Shown here: positions 50,802-59,181 of the stretch, one piece after another | Layout of the letters: each line of letters starts with the position of its first letter | Numbering within the stretch: the first letter of the stretch is position 1 | The notes under the pieces: generated by a model | The model's database searches: none | The model's input: the letters and a program-made list of their open reading frames with translations, nothing else | What the model was told of the DNA's origin: nothing | NCBI RefSeq assembly: GCF_004135975.1 | Contig: NZ_CP026538.1 | Coordinates: 4,366,501-4,430,500 of the forward strand | DNA: 64,000 nt | Direction of reading: 5' to 3' | DNA from: Solidesulfovibrio carbinolicus | GTDB taxonomy: Bacteria > Desulfobacterota > Desulfovibrionia > Desulfovibrionales > Desulfovibrionaceae | Translations under genes and position numbers: made by a program

Positions 50802-53411
50802 TCAGTTGCGCGTGCCGTCGAACTCCAGGGCGACGAAATGGCGTCCCGGACCGACAGGGACGGTCACGACGTTGCCCGGACCCCGCTCGGGCCGGGCCGG
50901 CACGCCGTCCACCATGGCCCGCCAGGCCGGATGGTAGGGCAGGGAAAAGGCCACCTGGCCGGCCGCCTCGGCCGTGACCGCGGCAAAGGCGTTGTAGGGA
51001 TCGGCGGAAAAACAGGTCGCCGGCAGGATGGCCATGGGTTCGGTGGCAATGGAGCGCACCTCGCCCTGGGCTCCGGGCTCGGCGGCGTTGAGCTCGTAGC
51101 CCGGCTCGGCCACGCCGGAAACGGGCAGCGGCACGTCGATGTCGTTGTCTCCCGGACCAAGCAGCAGGCTGAGCGGCTGGCCCGCGCCCTTGAGCAGCAG
51201 GTCCATGCGGCCGGTGCAGGCCACCCGCATCCGCACCCGCAGGAGGTTGCGCTCTCCGGGCGCGGCCCCGGCCGGATAGAGCCGGCCGTAGGGCAAAAGC
51301 TTGTGGCGGGCCAAAAGGCCCTGCCAGCGCGGCACGACGGCAAGCTTTTCGCCGGCCGGGGCGTCGGGCAGGAAATGGGCCATGCCCTGGTAGCCGCCGT
51401 AGCGGAAAAGCCCAAGGCCCTCGGGCAGGCTCTTGCCGGGGGGCAGCTCGGCCGGGGTCAGGGCGAACCGGGGATCGGCCAGGGTCTGGCGCTCCACGGC
51501 CTCGTCCTGGCGGGCGTAGAGGTATTTGACGCCCCACAGGGTCAGCAGCTCGGGCGTGAGCTGGTGGGGATAGGCCGGCGGCGAGACCGGGGCGCGCAGG
51601 GCGGCGAAGAACAATCCCGGCCCCAAGGGCAGATACTGGCCCCGGGCGCGCAGAAAGACCGTCATCTGCACGGGGAAGATGCCCGAGGCGTGGTATTCAA
51701 CGATGTTGCAATCGCCTTCGCCGGCCAGGGCCGCGCCCAGAGCCGCGTCCGGGTCGGCGGGGCCGGCGGCGGGCGGCGTCACCGGCGCTTCAAGGCGCTT
51801 GTAGACGGCGTAGATGTCGTCCTGGAAAAACGTGTAGGGCTCGCGAGGCAGGTCGCGGCCGGCGTCAAACAGGGCCACCTGCTCGTAGCCGGGGCTGGCG
51901 AAAAGCGGCATGAGCGGATTGGAGCGCACCCAGAACACGTAGTCGGGCCGCAGGGTTTCGGTTTCCCCGCCGTCCTGGCCCAAAAGCAGGATGCGGTGGC
52001 GGAAGGGGTCGAGCAGATAGCGGTCGCTGAAAACCAGATGGGCCGAAGGGGCCAGCGGGATGCCGACCGAGGCTCCGGCCGCAACGTTGGCCTCGAACCA
52101 GCCCTGGGCCATCTGCCGGGTGCTCTGGCCGCAGGAAAAACGCAGCACGTCGAGGTTGGCGGCCATGGTGGCGACGACCAGGCCCGCCGCCAGGACGTCC
52201 AGGCCCAGGACGGCCCGGCGCGAGCCGGCCCCGAGCGTGGCCAGCCAGTCGAACAGCAAGGCGGCGAGCACCGCCGTCAACAAGGACTGGCCGTAATAAT
52301 AGTAGGTGATGTTGCCGACCACGTGGTCGTTGGCCACGAACCACAAGAACAGGAGCTGGAGCACGTACAGGGCGGTCAGGCAGTTGACGGCCGTGACCCG
52401 CCGGCCTTCCCGGACCGAGCGCCAGACGGCGGCCAGGAAGGCCGGGATGGCGACCAGGCCCAGGGCCTTGCCGAGCAAGGCTTCGAAATGGGTCAGGCGA
52501 AAGACGATGGTGGCCCAGAAATCGCCCTTGACCGCCGTTTTCTTGTTGAGGCTGGAGTAGCGGACGATGAAGTCGTAAAAGATCCAGGCCCCGGGGATGA
52601 TGCGGGGGTTGGCCAGGACAAAAAGGCCCAGGCCCAGGCCGGCGGCCTTGGCGACAAGCGCCAGGCCCGGCCCCCGAAACGGCCGCAGCCCCCGTCCGGC
52701 CAAGCCGGCCCACAAACAGGCCGCGAAGGGAAAGACCACCGTGGCCATGGTGAATTTCATGGCAAAGGAGACGGCGAGCAAGGCCACGGCCGCGTACAGG
52801 TGGCGCGCACGGCCGTCCCGGGCAAAGGCCAGCTGGTAGAGCATGGACAGCATGGTCAGGCCGAAGACCACGCCGTCGGGCTTGAGCCGCAGCTCGAAGC
52901 CAGTCAGAAACGGCACGGAAACCATGAGCCAGGCCCCCAGCACCCCGGCCCGTTCGCTGACGTGGTTGCGCAGCAGCCAGAACACGCCCAGGGGAATGGC
53001 GAGCAGGAAGGCCAGCTTGTAAAACGAGAAGATCTTGAAGATGCGCAGCATCTCGGCCGGGTACAGCACATACAGGCTGCGGTCCTCGAAACGCTGGACA
53101 AAACCGAGCTTGGCCGCGGCCCAGATGACCGGCCGTGCGCCGTGGAGCAGCGGCCCGCCGAAATTGGTGGCCACGTCAAAGGTGTTGGTGGTGGGCCCGT
53201 AGTAGCCCAGGGCGTGCATGAGGGAGACCTGGGCGTCGTCTTCGTAGCTGTTGACCGGCAGCGGCTTGTTGGAATTGAAGTTGTAGCCCTGGGGATCGGC
53301 CACGCCGCGCATGTTGCAGATGGCGACGGTGTGGACGGCGACAAAGACCAGCAGGGCGGCCAGGACCGACCGGGGCAGACGGTAGGAAATGCGAAAAACG
53401 TCGTGGCGCAT
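50802..53411 (-). CDS. Large integral-membrane glycosyltransferase-like protein
   Basis: This 869-residue protein has a PMT/ArnT-like plan. An N-terminal helix precedes an outside loop with NKPLPVNSYEDDAQVSLMHA, where the acidic pair ED could be catalytic as in GT-C enzymes. Some ten hydrophobic helices follow to about residue 430. A large C-terminal periplasmic part (about 450-869) ends in a beta-sandwich-like domain (LPYHPAWRAMVDGVPARPE, as in YfhO-type proteins). It probably transfers a sugar from a lipid carrier. It is encoded last in an operon after a methyltransferase and a polyprenyl-phosphate-type GT2. The family assignment is tentative. Confidence 0.6.
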   Translation of the reverse strand: MRHDVFRISYRLPRSVLAALLVFVAVHTVAICNMRGVADPQGYNFNSNKPLPVNSYEDDAQVSLMHALGYYGPTTNTFDVATNFGGPLLHGARPVIWAAAKLGFVQRFEDRSLYVLYPAEMLRIFKIFSFYKLAFLLAIPLGVFWLLRNHVSERAGVLGAWLMVSVPFLTGFELRLKPDGVVFGLTMLSMLYQLAFARDGRARHLYAAVALLAVSFAMKFTMATVVFPFAACLWAGLAGRGLRPFRGPGLALVAKAAGLGLGLFVLANPRIIPGAWIFYDFIVRYSSLNKKTAVKGDFWATIVFRLTHFEALLGKALGLVAIPAFLAAVWRSVREGRRVTAVNCLTALYVLQLLFLWFVANDHVVGNITYYYYGQSLLTAVLAALLFDWLATLGAGSRRAVLGLDVLAAGLVVATMAANLDVLRFSCGQSTRQMAQGWFEANVAAGASVGIPLAPSAHLVFSDRYLLDPFRHRILLLGQDGGETETLRPDYVFWVRSNPLMPLFASPGYEQVALFDAGRDLPREPYTFFQDDIYAVYKRLEAPVTPPAAGPADPDAALGAALAGEGDCNIVEYHASGIFPVQMTVFLRARGQYLPLGPGLFFAALRAPVSPPAYPHQLTPELLTLWGVKYLYARQDEAVERQTLADPRFALTPAELPPGKSLPEGLGLFRYGGYQGMAHFLPDAPAGEKLAVVPRWQGLLARHKLLPYGRLYPAGAAPGERNLLRVRMRVACTGRMDLLLKGAGQPLSLLLGPGDNDIDVPLPVSGVAEPGYELNAAEPGAQGEVRSIATEPMAILPATCFSADPYNAFAAVTAEAAGQVAFSLPYHPAWRAMVDGVPARPERGPGNVVTVPVGPGRHFVALEFDGTRN

Positions 53412-53420
53412 GGGCTCTTG

Positions 53421-54098
53421 CTATGGCGCCGGCTGTCCGCCGGCCGGTTGGCGTTTACGCAGCTTGAGGCAGAACTTGTGGGCCATGATGGGCCAGGGCA
53501 GCAGGAAGGCCGGGTTGCGGAAGATTTCCTGCTCCGCGATCTCCATGTCCGGGATTTGGGTCAAAAGGGCCAGGAAGGCGTCCTGCTCCCGGACATGGCG
53601 GCCTTCTTCCAGGGCCAGGATGAAGCGTTCCATCCAGCCCGGGTTGTCGTGCAGGGCGTAGTCGATGACCACCATGATCCCGTCCGGGGCCAGCAGCCCG
53701 GCCGTGTGGTTGAGGATGGAGACGGCGTCGGCGTCGGGCATGTGGTGCAGGGAGCCGCAAAAGAGGATGAAATCAAAGGCGTGGTCGGCCGGGGACAGGG
53801 TGCGCACGTCCTGAAGGAGAAAGCGCATGTGCCCCTTGTCGCGGTAGCGTTGGGCGGCCAGGGCGATGGCGTCGGCGTCGATGTCCACGCCCAGGTAGTC
53901 GCAGGGGCGTTTGGAGAAATGGACGCTGTCGATGCCCACGGAACAGCCCACTTCCAGGACGCGCCGACGGCCGTCCAGGTGTTTGACGATGGCCCGGCCG
54001 CGGTAAAAGAATCCGGCCAGCAGATACTGGGCCGTCAGCCAAAGGCGGGGAAATCGGGACTGCAGCGGCTTTTTTGGCGTCTTTGCGGCGTTGGTCAT
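53421..54098 (-). CDS. Class I SAM-dependent methyltransferase
   Basis: This 225-residue enzyme has motif I RRVLEVGCSVGIDSVHFS (about 44-61), the acidic post-I residue in YLGVDIDADAI, and motif IV FDFILFCGSLHHMPDA. The target is unknown. The C-terminus (LLPWPIMAHKFCLKLRKR) is basic and partly hydrophobic, suggesting membrane contact. It overlaps the upstream GT2 gene by four bases and is followed by the membrane glycosyltransferase after nine bases, so it probably modifies a glycan or lipid intermediate in the same pathway. Confidence 0.88.
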   Translation of the reverse strand: MTNAAKTPKKPLQSRFPRLWLTAQYLLAGFFYRGRAIVKHLDGRRRVLEVGCSVGIDSVHFSKRPCDYLGVDIDADAIALAAQRYRDKGHMRFLLQDVRTLSPADHAFDFILFCGSLHHMPDADAVSILNHTAGLLAPDGIMVVIDYALHDNPGWMERFILALEEGRHVREQDAFLALLTQIPDMEIAEQEIFRNPAFLLPWPIMAHKFCLKLRKRQPAGGQPAP

Positions 54099-55063
54099 GG
54101 TTTCCGGGCGCCCGCATCAGCCTGTTCGACGCTCATGACGACCCAGTGCTTTTGTCGGGAGGAATTGGTTTTGATGCGCCCCAGCATGAGGGTGAGGATG
54201 GAGAAAAAGGCCGCGCACAGGCCCAGGGAGAACACTTCCAGCAGCAGGATGCTCGTCACCCCGGTGGGCAAGATGACTCCGGCCAGGCGCAAGGCCAGGA
54301 CCACGGCGGCCAGAACAGCCAAAACCGCGAACAGCACGCCCGCCGCGCCGACCACCACCCGGGACGGGAGGTCCGAATACAGGATCAGCGCCCGAAGCGA
54401 CAGGCGGATCAGCCCGGGGATGGCCACTTTGGAGGTGCCGCCGCCCCGGGCCTGGCGATCCAGGAGCAGGCCCTTTTGGCGGTAGCCCACCCAGGCCCGC
54501 AGTCCCGGGAAATAGGGGTCCGCGTCGGCGCAATCGACGATCTGTCGGGCCACGGGGGTCCGTATGACGCTGAAGGTGCCGGCGTTTTGCGGAATGGGAA
54601 AATGGGACGTGCGGGAGAGCAGCCGGTAGAATTTCGGGGCGAACACGCGCATGACCCAGCCGTCGTGGCGTTCGGCCCGCACGGCGTAGACGACGTCCTG
54701 GTCGTCGCTGACATCCAGCAGCGAAACAAAGTCTTCGGGCCGATCCTGCAGATCGCCGTCGATGGTCCCGATCCAGTCCGCCCCCACCTCTTCGGCCAGG
54801 CGGCAGCCCTGTTCGCAGCCGGCGAGCAAGGCGGATTGATGGCCGAAATTGCGGGAAAGGCGCACGAGGCGGATGGGCACGGACAAGATGTTGATATGCT
54901 TTTGGACGAGGGTGACGGTCTGGTCGGTGGAGCCGTCGTCCACGGCCACGATCCCTTTCAAACGATGGCCGAGGCCGTCGACCAGGCGATTGAAAAAGTT
55001 GTCGATGTTCTCTTCTTCATTGAAGAAAGGAACAACAACGACAAGAGACTGGTCTTGAGCCAT
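54095..55063 (-). CDS. GT2 glycosyltransferase, polyprenyl-phosphate type
   Basis: This 322-residue family-2 glycosyltransferase resembles DPM1/GtrB/ArnC-type enzymes that load a sugar on undecaprenyl phosphate. The N-terminal nucleotide-binding strand is VVVVPFFNEEENI, the first acidic motif is AVDDGSTDQT, and the metal-binding DxD-like motif is TIDGDLQDRPED. After residue 225 two long hydrophobic helices anchor it in the membrane (VVVGAAGVLFAVLAVLAAVV and ILLLEVFSLGLCAAFFSI). It is the first gene of the three-gene operon; the acceptor pathway is not named here. Confidence 0.92.
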   Translation of the reverse strand: MAQDQSLVVVVPFFNEEENIDNFFNRLVDGLGHRLKGIVAVDDGSTDQTVTLVQKHINILSVPIRLVRLSRNFGHQSALLAGCEQGCRLAEEVGADWIGTIDGDLQDRPEDFVSLLDVSDDQDVVYAVRAERHDGWVMRVFAPKFYRLLSRTSHFPIPQNAGTFSVIRTPVARQIVDCADADPYFPGLRAWVGYRQKGLLLDRQARGGGTSKVAIPGLIRLSLRALILYSDLPSRVVVGAAGVLFAVLAVLAAVVLALRLAGVILPTGVTSILLLEVFSLGLCAAFFSILTLMLGRIKTNSSRQKHWVVMSVEQADAGARKP

Positions 55064-55130
55064 GGGCGTATCCCTACTGGCGGCACGACAAGCTTGTCAA
55101 GCCTGGGCCGGGGCGGCGGTGGCAGGAGGC

Positions 55131-55346
55131 TTATGGCCGTTTGCCGCGCTCCTGGCTTTCCATGAAGGCTCGCGGCACGGCTTTTATAGCCGTTTGGTAG
55201 CCCTTTTTCCGCCGGGAGCGAAACCAGGCCAGCACGTCGCGGTCCAGGCGGATGGAGACACGTTCCTTGGTTTCGGACAGCAGGTCACCCAGGCGCACGC
55301 GGCCCGAGTCGGTTGGCGAGGGAAGCCGCCTACGCCGTCGCAACAC
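55131..55346 (-). CDS. BrnA-type antitoxin-like protein
   Basis: This protein of about 71 residues has VSIRLDRDVLAWFRSRRKKGYQTAIKAVPRAFMESQ in pattern (about 30-66), very close to the BrnA antitoxin ribbon-helix-helix domain (...IRLD-x-DVL-x-WF...GYQT-x-I-x-AV-x-RAYMEA). BrnA neutralises the RNase BrnT and autoregulates. No BrnT gene is adjacent; the upstream gene is the dynamin-like GTPase, 17 bases away. The start could be GTG 55346. It is either an orphan antitoxin or a regulator of its own. Confidence 0.7.
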   Translation of the reverse strand: MLRRRRRLPSPTDSGRVRLGDLLSETKERVSIRLDRDVLAWFRSRRKKGYQTAIKAVPRAFMESQERGKRP

Positions 55347-55362
55347 CTCTATCGCCCCCCTG

Positions 55363-56865
55363 CTAGGCAGGCTGGGCCTCCCCCTCGCCTTGGGGCTCGG
55401 GGTCGGGGGGCGGCGGGACCACCGCCGCCGCCGTCACGCCCGAGGGATGGGCGTAACGATCATTGAGCGTCTGGATGAACCGCTCGCTGTCGGCGATCAC
55501 CGACACCAGCATCTTGCGGTATTTGACCCCCCAGCCGGCCGGCTCGGAACGGAAAATCGAACGCCACGGCGCGGTGTTCTTGTAAAACGCCCGCAACAGC
55601 CCCTCGCGAAGCGGGCCGTGCGGATACGTCTTGGACACCAGCCGGGCCACCGAGGCCGCCGACCACTTGCGGGCCAGCATATGCAGCCAGCCCGCCACAC
55701 CAAGGCTCATCAGCAAGAATAAAATCGTGCTCCAGGCCTCGCCGAACACCCAGCCAAGCCACCCAGGCACCACGCCGTTGGTGAAGGGATGGCCCGTCAG
55801 CACATACAGCGCCGCCAGCACCACGCCCAGCGCGCCGAAAATGCCGCAATCGCGCGACAACGTGCCCGAACGCCAGCGCTGCATCATGCCGCGCAGCTCC
55901 GGCACCCGCACGTCCTCCACCTCGCGGGCGAGCTTTTCCAGCTCGCCGACAATGCGGTAGGCCCGCTCCACCCGCACCTGGTTCATGCGGGTGTGGATGC
56001 TGGCCATGTCCGCGTCGCGCTTGGCCTCGAACCGCTGGCGCAGGGCCGGGTCGTCGATGGGCACGGCCGAGGTGGGCGAATAGATACGATAAAACTTGCC
56101 GGCCGTGAGGCCCTGTTGGGCCAGGGCGCGCTGCCACGCGCCCACGACCTCTTCAGGGTTGTCCTCACGGGCGGCAATGTCCATTTGGTTGAGGATGAAG
56201 ATGAACTTGTTGGAATCGCGGCGGTTGATCGTGGCCGCCACGAGATGGGTGAGCGTGTCGCGCATGGCCCCTGGCTCGGGGCGGCGCGCGTCGAAAAGCA
56301 CCAGCACCAGATCGGACAGGTCCATGATGTGGTTGGTGATGCGCAAGGTCGAGGTGCGCTGGGCGTCGGCGTCGAAGCCCGGCGAATCGATGAGGATAAG
56401 CCCCCGCAGCTTGTCGCTGGGGCAGGTCTTGAGCCGGATGTAGGAGTCGATGCGGCCGCCCTCGCCCGGCTCGACCTTTTCCAGCTCCTCGCTCATCTTG
56501 TAAAACGGGAAGCGCAGGTCGGCGTTGAGCGCCGTGCCGGGCAGCACCCGGGATTCGCCGGCGGCGTTGTAGCAGATGACCGTGAACTTGTCGTCCACGG
56601 CGTGGGAGCCGGTCTGCTGCACCGGAATGTCAAGATAGTTGTTGATGAAGGTGGACTTGCCGGCCGAAAACGGCCCCAGGATGGAAATAAGCGGCCACCA
56701 GGCGATCTGGGAGATGGTGGACTGGTCGTTGCCGATGAGCCCCAGCCCCCGGCAGACCTTGTCGAGTTTGCGAAAACTGCCCACCGCCTCGACAAGCAGC
56801 GGATTCTCCAGTTGCAAATGTTCCTTCAGGCTGTTGAGCCTGTCATGCAGCCGGCCGTCTTCCAT
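55363..56865 (-). CDS. Dynamin-like GTPase with membrane helices
   Basis: This protein of about 500 residues has a large GTPase domain with P-loop SILGPFSAGKSTFIN (Lys70), switch-like TGSHAVDDKFTVICY (about 89-103), G3 LILIDSPGFDAD (about 165) and G4 IFILNQMDIA (about 225). The GPFSAGKST form and an N-terminal helix before it match bacterial dynamin-like or EHD-type ATP/GTPases. A helical middle (about 295-350) precedes two hydrophobic segments (about 355-405), then a basic C-terminal domain. It could remodel membranes or respond to phage or envelope stress, but the function is inferred. A GGTGG-type site precedes ATG 56865. Confidence 0.78.
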   Translation of the reverse strand: MEDGRLHDRLNSLKEHLQLENPLLVEAVGSFRKLDKVCRGLGLIGNDQSTISQIAWWPLISILGPFSAGKSTFINNYLDIPVQQTGSHAVDDKFTVICYNAAGESRVLPGTALNADLRFPFYKMSEELEKVEPGEGGRIDSYIRLKTCPSDKLRGLILIDSPGFDADAQRTSTLRITNHIMDLSDLVLVLFDARRPEPGAMRDTLTHLVAATINRRDSNKFIFILNQMDIAAREDNPEEVVGAWQRALAQQGLTAGKFYRIYSPTSAVPIDDPALRQRFEAKRDADMASIHTRMNQVRVERAYRIVGELEKLAREVEDVRVPELRGMMQRWRSGTLSRDCGIFGALGVVLAALYVLTGHPFTNGVVPGWLGWVFGEAWSTILFLLMSLGVAGWLHMLARKWSAASVARLVSKTYPHGPLREGLLRAFYKNTAPWRSIFRSEPAGWGVKYRKMLVSVIADSERFIQTLNDRYAHPSGVTAAAVVPPPPDPEPQGEGEAQPA

Positions 56866-57067
56866 GCCACCCCCCCCGGCGATAATCAACGTGGCCTTCC
56901 GTATCAAATGATTCGGGATTCGTCGAGGCGGCAGGGCCAAAGCGGCGTGAAAATCCCCGGCCGCCCGAAAAAACCTCGCCCGGGCGCAAACCGCGCGGCA
57001 ACGGTTGCCCCCACCGGCCCTGGGCGGTTAGGCTACGTCCGGCTGCCCGCGCGGCCAGGAGGCCCCC

Positions 57068-57625
57068 ATGCATGAGGAATCCCTTGGCAACGTCATCCGC
57101 GATTACGTAACCGGCGAGGAAGTCGTCGAGACCTCCTACGAGGAGTTCCGCCAGGCCCTGGCCAGGCTGCTCGTGGAAGAGCGCGGCTTTCCCAAGGCCC
57201 GCCTGATCCCGAAAATCGGCGTCTGCTTCCCGGCCGACGGCCAGGACTACACCCGCATGATCGATCTGGCCGCATCCGACGAAGCCGGGCGCACGCTGCT
57301 TTTCGTCATCTTCTGCTCCGGCGAGCCCGGCAGCTACGTCCGCGAATCCCTGGCCGCCGCCCGGGTCTACGACAAAGGCCCCGTGCCGCTGGTGCTGGTT
57401 ACCGACACCCGCGAGGCCATACTGCTTAACGTCGCGACCGGCCGGGAGATCGGCCGGGGGATGCGGGCCATCCCGCGCTACGAGGAACTGGCCGCCCTGG
57501 CCGCGCCCATGGAACCGCTGCCGGGCGACGTGCTCACCCGGGAACGCCGCATCTTATTCGCCTACAGCGAATTCCTCTCCGGCGGCTGCTGCCAGGGAGC
57601 CTGCCGGCCAAAGGCGAGAATGTAG
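57068..57625 (+). CDS. HsdR N-terminal-like (type I restriction R, HSDR_N_2) protein
   Basis: This 185-residue protein resembles the stand-alone HsdR N-terminal nuclease-like domain: DYVTGEEVVETSYEEFRQALARLLVEERGFPKARLIPKI in pattern (about 12-50), then DLAASDEAGRTLLFVIFC and SYVRESLAAARVYDKGPVPLVLVTDTREAILLNVATG in pattern. Such short proteins occur across Desulfovibrio and may be remnant or repurposed PD-(D/E)XK-type domains; the nuclease residues D...E-x-K look incomplete. It is the first gene after the dynamin-like gene, divergent from it. The C-terminus has a GGCCQGACRPK cysteine cluster. Confidence 0.7.
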   Translation: MHEESLGNVIRDYVTGEEVVETSYEEFRQALARLLVEERGFPKARLIPKIGVCFPADGQDYTRMIDLAASDEAGRTLLFVIFCSGEPGSYVRESLAAARVYDKGPVPLVLVTDTREAILLNVATGREIGRGMRAIPRYEELAALAAPMEPLPGDVLTRERRILFAYSEFLSGGCCQGACRPKARM

Positions 57626-57692
57626 AGAAGAGGAAGAGGCCTCCGGCTGCCGGGGGCCTCAGGCCCCCGCCCCCCCCACTTGGAGAGACGGG
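57626..57692. repeat. REP-like dispersed element, copy F
   Basis: GGCCTCCGGCTGCC is followed by GGGGGCCTCAGGCCCCC, CGCCCCCCCCACTTGG and AGACGGGTCAGG. It lies directly between the convergent HsdR_N-type and receiver genes, a position typical of this family. One half-site base differs from copy A. Confidence 0.7.
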
Positions 57693-58151
57693 TCAGGCGG
57701 GGGCGGGCTGGAGTTCGATGAGGCCGAGTTTGACGAGTTCGGCGATGAGCGTTTCGCGGCGCAGGGGCTTGGGCAGATAGACGTCGGCGCGGCCGTGGAA
57801 AAACGACTCGCTGACGTGGCGGGTGTCGGTCAGCACGGAAATCATGATGAGCTTGAAGGGCTCGCGGCGACCCGGCCGTTCCTCCTCAATGCGCCGCAGC
57901 TCCTGCACCACCATGTTGCCGTCCATGCCGGGCAGCAGGATGTCCATGAACACGGCGGTAAAGGGGCGGTCCTCGTCCAGGGCGGCCTCATAGGCGGCCA
58001 CGGCCTCAAGCCCGGTGGAGGCGGTGATGCACTCGGCGTAAGCCGACAGGAACGTACGCAAAAAAAGGATGATGCTCTCGTCGTCATCAACGATGAGAAA
58101 CCGCATGGGAGCAAGAGACGGCACGGCTGATGTCGGTGAGACGAACGACAT
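57693..58151 (-). CDS. Response regulator receiver protein
   Basis: This is a receiver-only protein of 137-152 residues. It has the acidic pair in FLIVDDDESI, phospho-Asp in TAVFMDILLPGMDG (about 70), switch Ser in IMISVLTDT and Lys in VYLPKPLRRE. The start is uncertain: ATG 58151 lies eight bases past the HPt gene and would allow re-initiation, while ATG 58106 directly precedes the domain. It is operonic with the HPt gene, so the pair probably forms a phosphorelay intermediate for a hybrid kinase such as those at 39.7 or 60.7 kb. Confidence 0.9.
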   Translation of the reverse strand: MSFVSPTSAVPSLAPMRFLIVDDDESIILFLRTFLSAYAECITASTGLEAVAAYEAALDEDRPFTAVFMDILLPGMDGNMVVQELRRIEEERPGRREPFKLIMISVLTDTRHVSESFFHGRADVYLPKPLRRETLIAELVKLGLIELQPAPA

Positions 58152-58159
58152 GAAGCTAG

Positions 58160-58525
58160 CTACGATGTTTCGGGCTGCCCGGCAAGGGCGTCGTTCCGGG
58201 GTTGCGGCCCGACGAAAATGACGTTGAGGGCTGCGAAGTAGCCGCCCAGAGTGGCGGCCATGGCCAGGGCTTCCTCCTGGCGTCCGTCGTGGATGGCGGC
58301 TTCGGCGGCGGCGGCCAGGGCGGCGGCGTCCGGGAGTTCGTAGGTGCCGGCGGCGCCTTTGACGTTATGAGCCAGTCGGCGGGCCTCGTCCGTGTCGCCG
58401 GCGGCCAGGGCGGGCGCGATGCCGGCCAGATGCCGCATCTGGGTTTCGAGAAACCGCAGATAAAGGGGCTTAAGGGTCTGGCTGACGCGGACGGTCGTCG
58501 GCAGCCTGGAAAATGTCGCGTTCAT
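58160..58525 (-). CDS. HPt phosphotransfer protein
   Basis: This protein of about 121 residues has a histidine phosphotransfer four-helix fold. [28 protein letters not shown] (about 54-81) contains the phospho-His and the required Lys/Gly. [24 protein letters not shown] is the preceding helix. It carries phosphate between hybrid-kinase receivers and the final regulator. The start is taken at ATG 58525 (MNATFSRLP). The response regulator gene follows by eight bases. A tRNA gene lies just upstream on the other strand. Confidence 0.9.
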   Translation of the reverse strand: MNATFSRLPTTVRVSQTLKPLYLRFLETQMRHLAGIAPALAAGDTDEARRLAHNVKGAAGTYELPDAAALAAAAEAAIHDGRQEEALAMAATLGGYFAALNVIFVGPQPRNDALAGQPETS

Positions 58526-58585
58526 GCCGTCTCCGTGCTTGGCCATCTTGACGCATCCGGCGCTGTCCATTTAGGAATGACCCGC

Positions 58586-58662
58586 GCGCCCGTAGCTCAG
58601 CCGGATAGAGCGTCGGACTTCGAATCCGCAGGCCGGGAGTTCGAATCTCTCCGGGCGCGCCA
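58586..58662 (+). tRNA. tRNA-Arg (anticodon TCG)
   Basis: All arms fold: acceptor GCGCCCG pairs with CGGGCGC, then discriminator G and an encoded CCA at 58660-58662. The D stem is GCTC/GAGC. The anticodon loop CTTCGAA gives TCG, which reads CGA. The T arm contains the GTTCGAATC pattern with TTCGAAT. The total is 77 bases. tRNA 3' ends are common phage and island integration sites, but no matching repeat of the 3' end was found elsewhere in the window. Confidence 0.97.
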
Positions 58663-58849
58663 GTTAACTCTGTAGCGCAAGTGCTATCTGTTGCCCCAGC
58701 CGGGCCAGAGCCTCTCGCTCCCCAGCGCCATTCTCATCGCTCAAGCGCAGTTTCGGGCTTTTGCCAGCCCGTCAGCAGTCCCATCTACGCCGCAGCCGCC
58801 GCAGGCCGCAGCCACCAACCACGACGCCAAGAACATGGTATTGTGCCCT

Positions 58850-58957
58850 TTAGCTTTTTTTCGGCATGTAGGAAAGTTCGAAGGAATCCGTATCCTTTTT
58901 CTCGCTGTTAACCAAGTCTTCCCGGTACTTGTCAACCTGATCCATTGACGCGGACAT
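58850..58957 (-). CDS. Small hypothetical protein (35 residues)
   Basis: The minus-strand frame MSASMDQVDKYREDLVNSEK, then KDTDSFELSYMPKKS, has AAAGGGGGA directly upstream of its ATG. The content is charged and coil-like. It lies in the otherwise gene-free segment (58663-59148) between the tRNA and the MqsRA pair. Its reality is uncertain. Confidence 0.35.
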   Translation of the reverse strand: MSASMDQVDKYREDLVNSEKKDTDSFELSYMPKKS

Positions 58958-59148
58958 TCCCCCTTTCTTGAACAAGCCGATGCGGCTCCCCCGACTTCCT
59001 TTACGGCGCTTGCCGCCGGGCGAGTGCTCTGGGCACGCTCGGGAGAGCTTCAGACTTCGCGGCTTCCAGGGGGGATTAAGAAGACGCTTGGGGGCGGGCA
59101 CGGCGGGCTGCGGCGACAAGCCCCCTGCCCTGGCCGAGGCTGATGGCC

Positions 59149-59176
59149 TTGACAGAAAGTACCTTTATGGTAACTT
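59149..59176 (+). promoter_or_regulatory. Promoter and operator of the MqsR/MqsA pair
   Basis: A consensus -35 TTGACA (59149-59154) is followed after 16 bases by TAACTT (59171-59176) as a possible -10. Between and over the -10 is an imperfect palindrome, AAGTACC-TTTAT-GGTAACTT, in which ACC-N5-GGT resembles the AACCT/AGGTT operator of MqsA. MqsA binding here would repress the operon. Confidence 0.65.
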
Positions 59177-59181
59177 TTTTC

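Noticed and set aside
50742-54485. A 1247-codon plus-strand open frame across the glycosyltransferase operon
   Set aside because: It runs antisense to three genes with recognisable motifs and has antisense-type composition with no domain features.
58586-59148. An attachment site (att) repeat of the tRNA-Arg 3' end
   Set aside because: No second copy of the 3' tRNA sequence was seen in the window, and no integrase gene is present, so an integrated element cannot be claimed.
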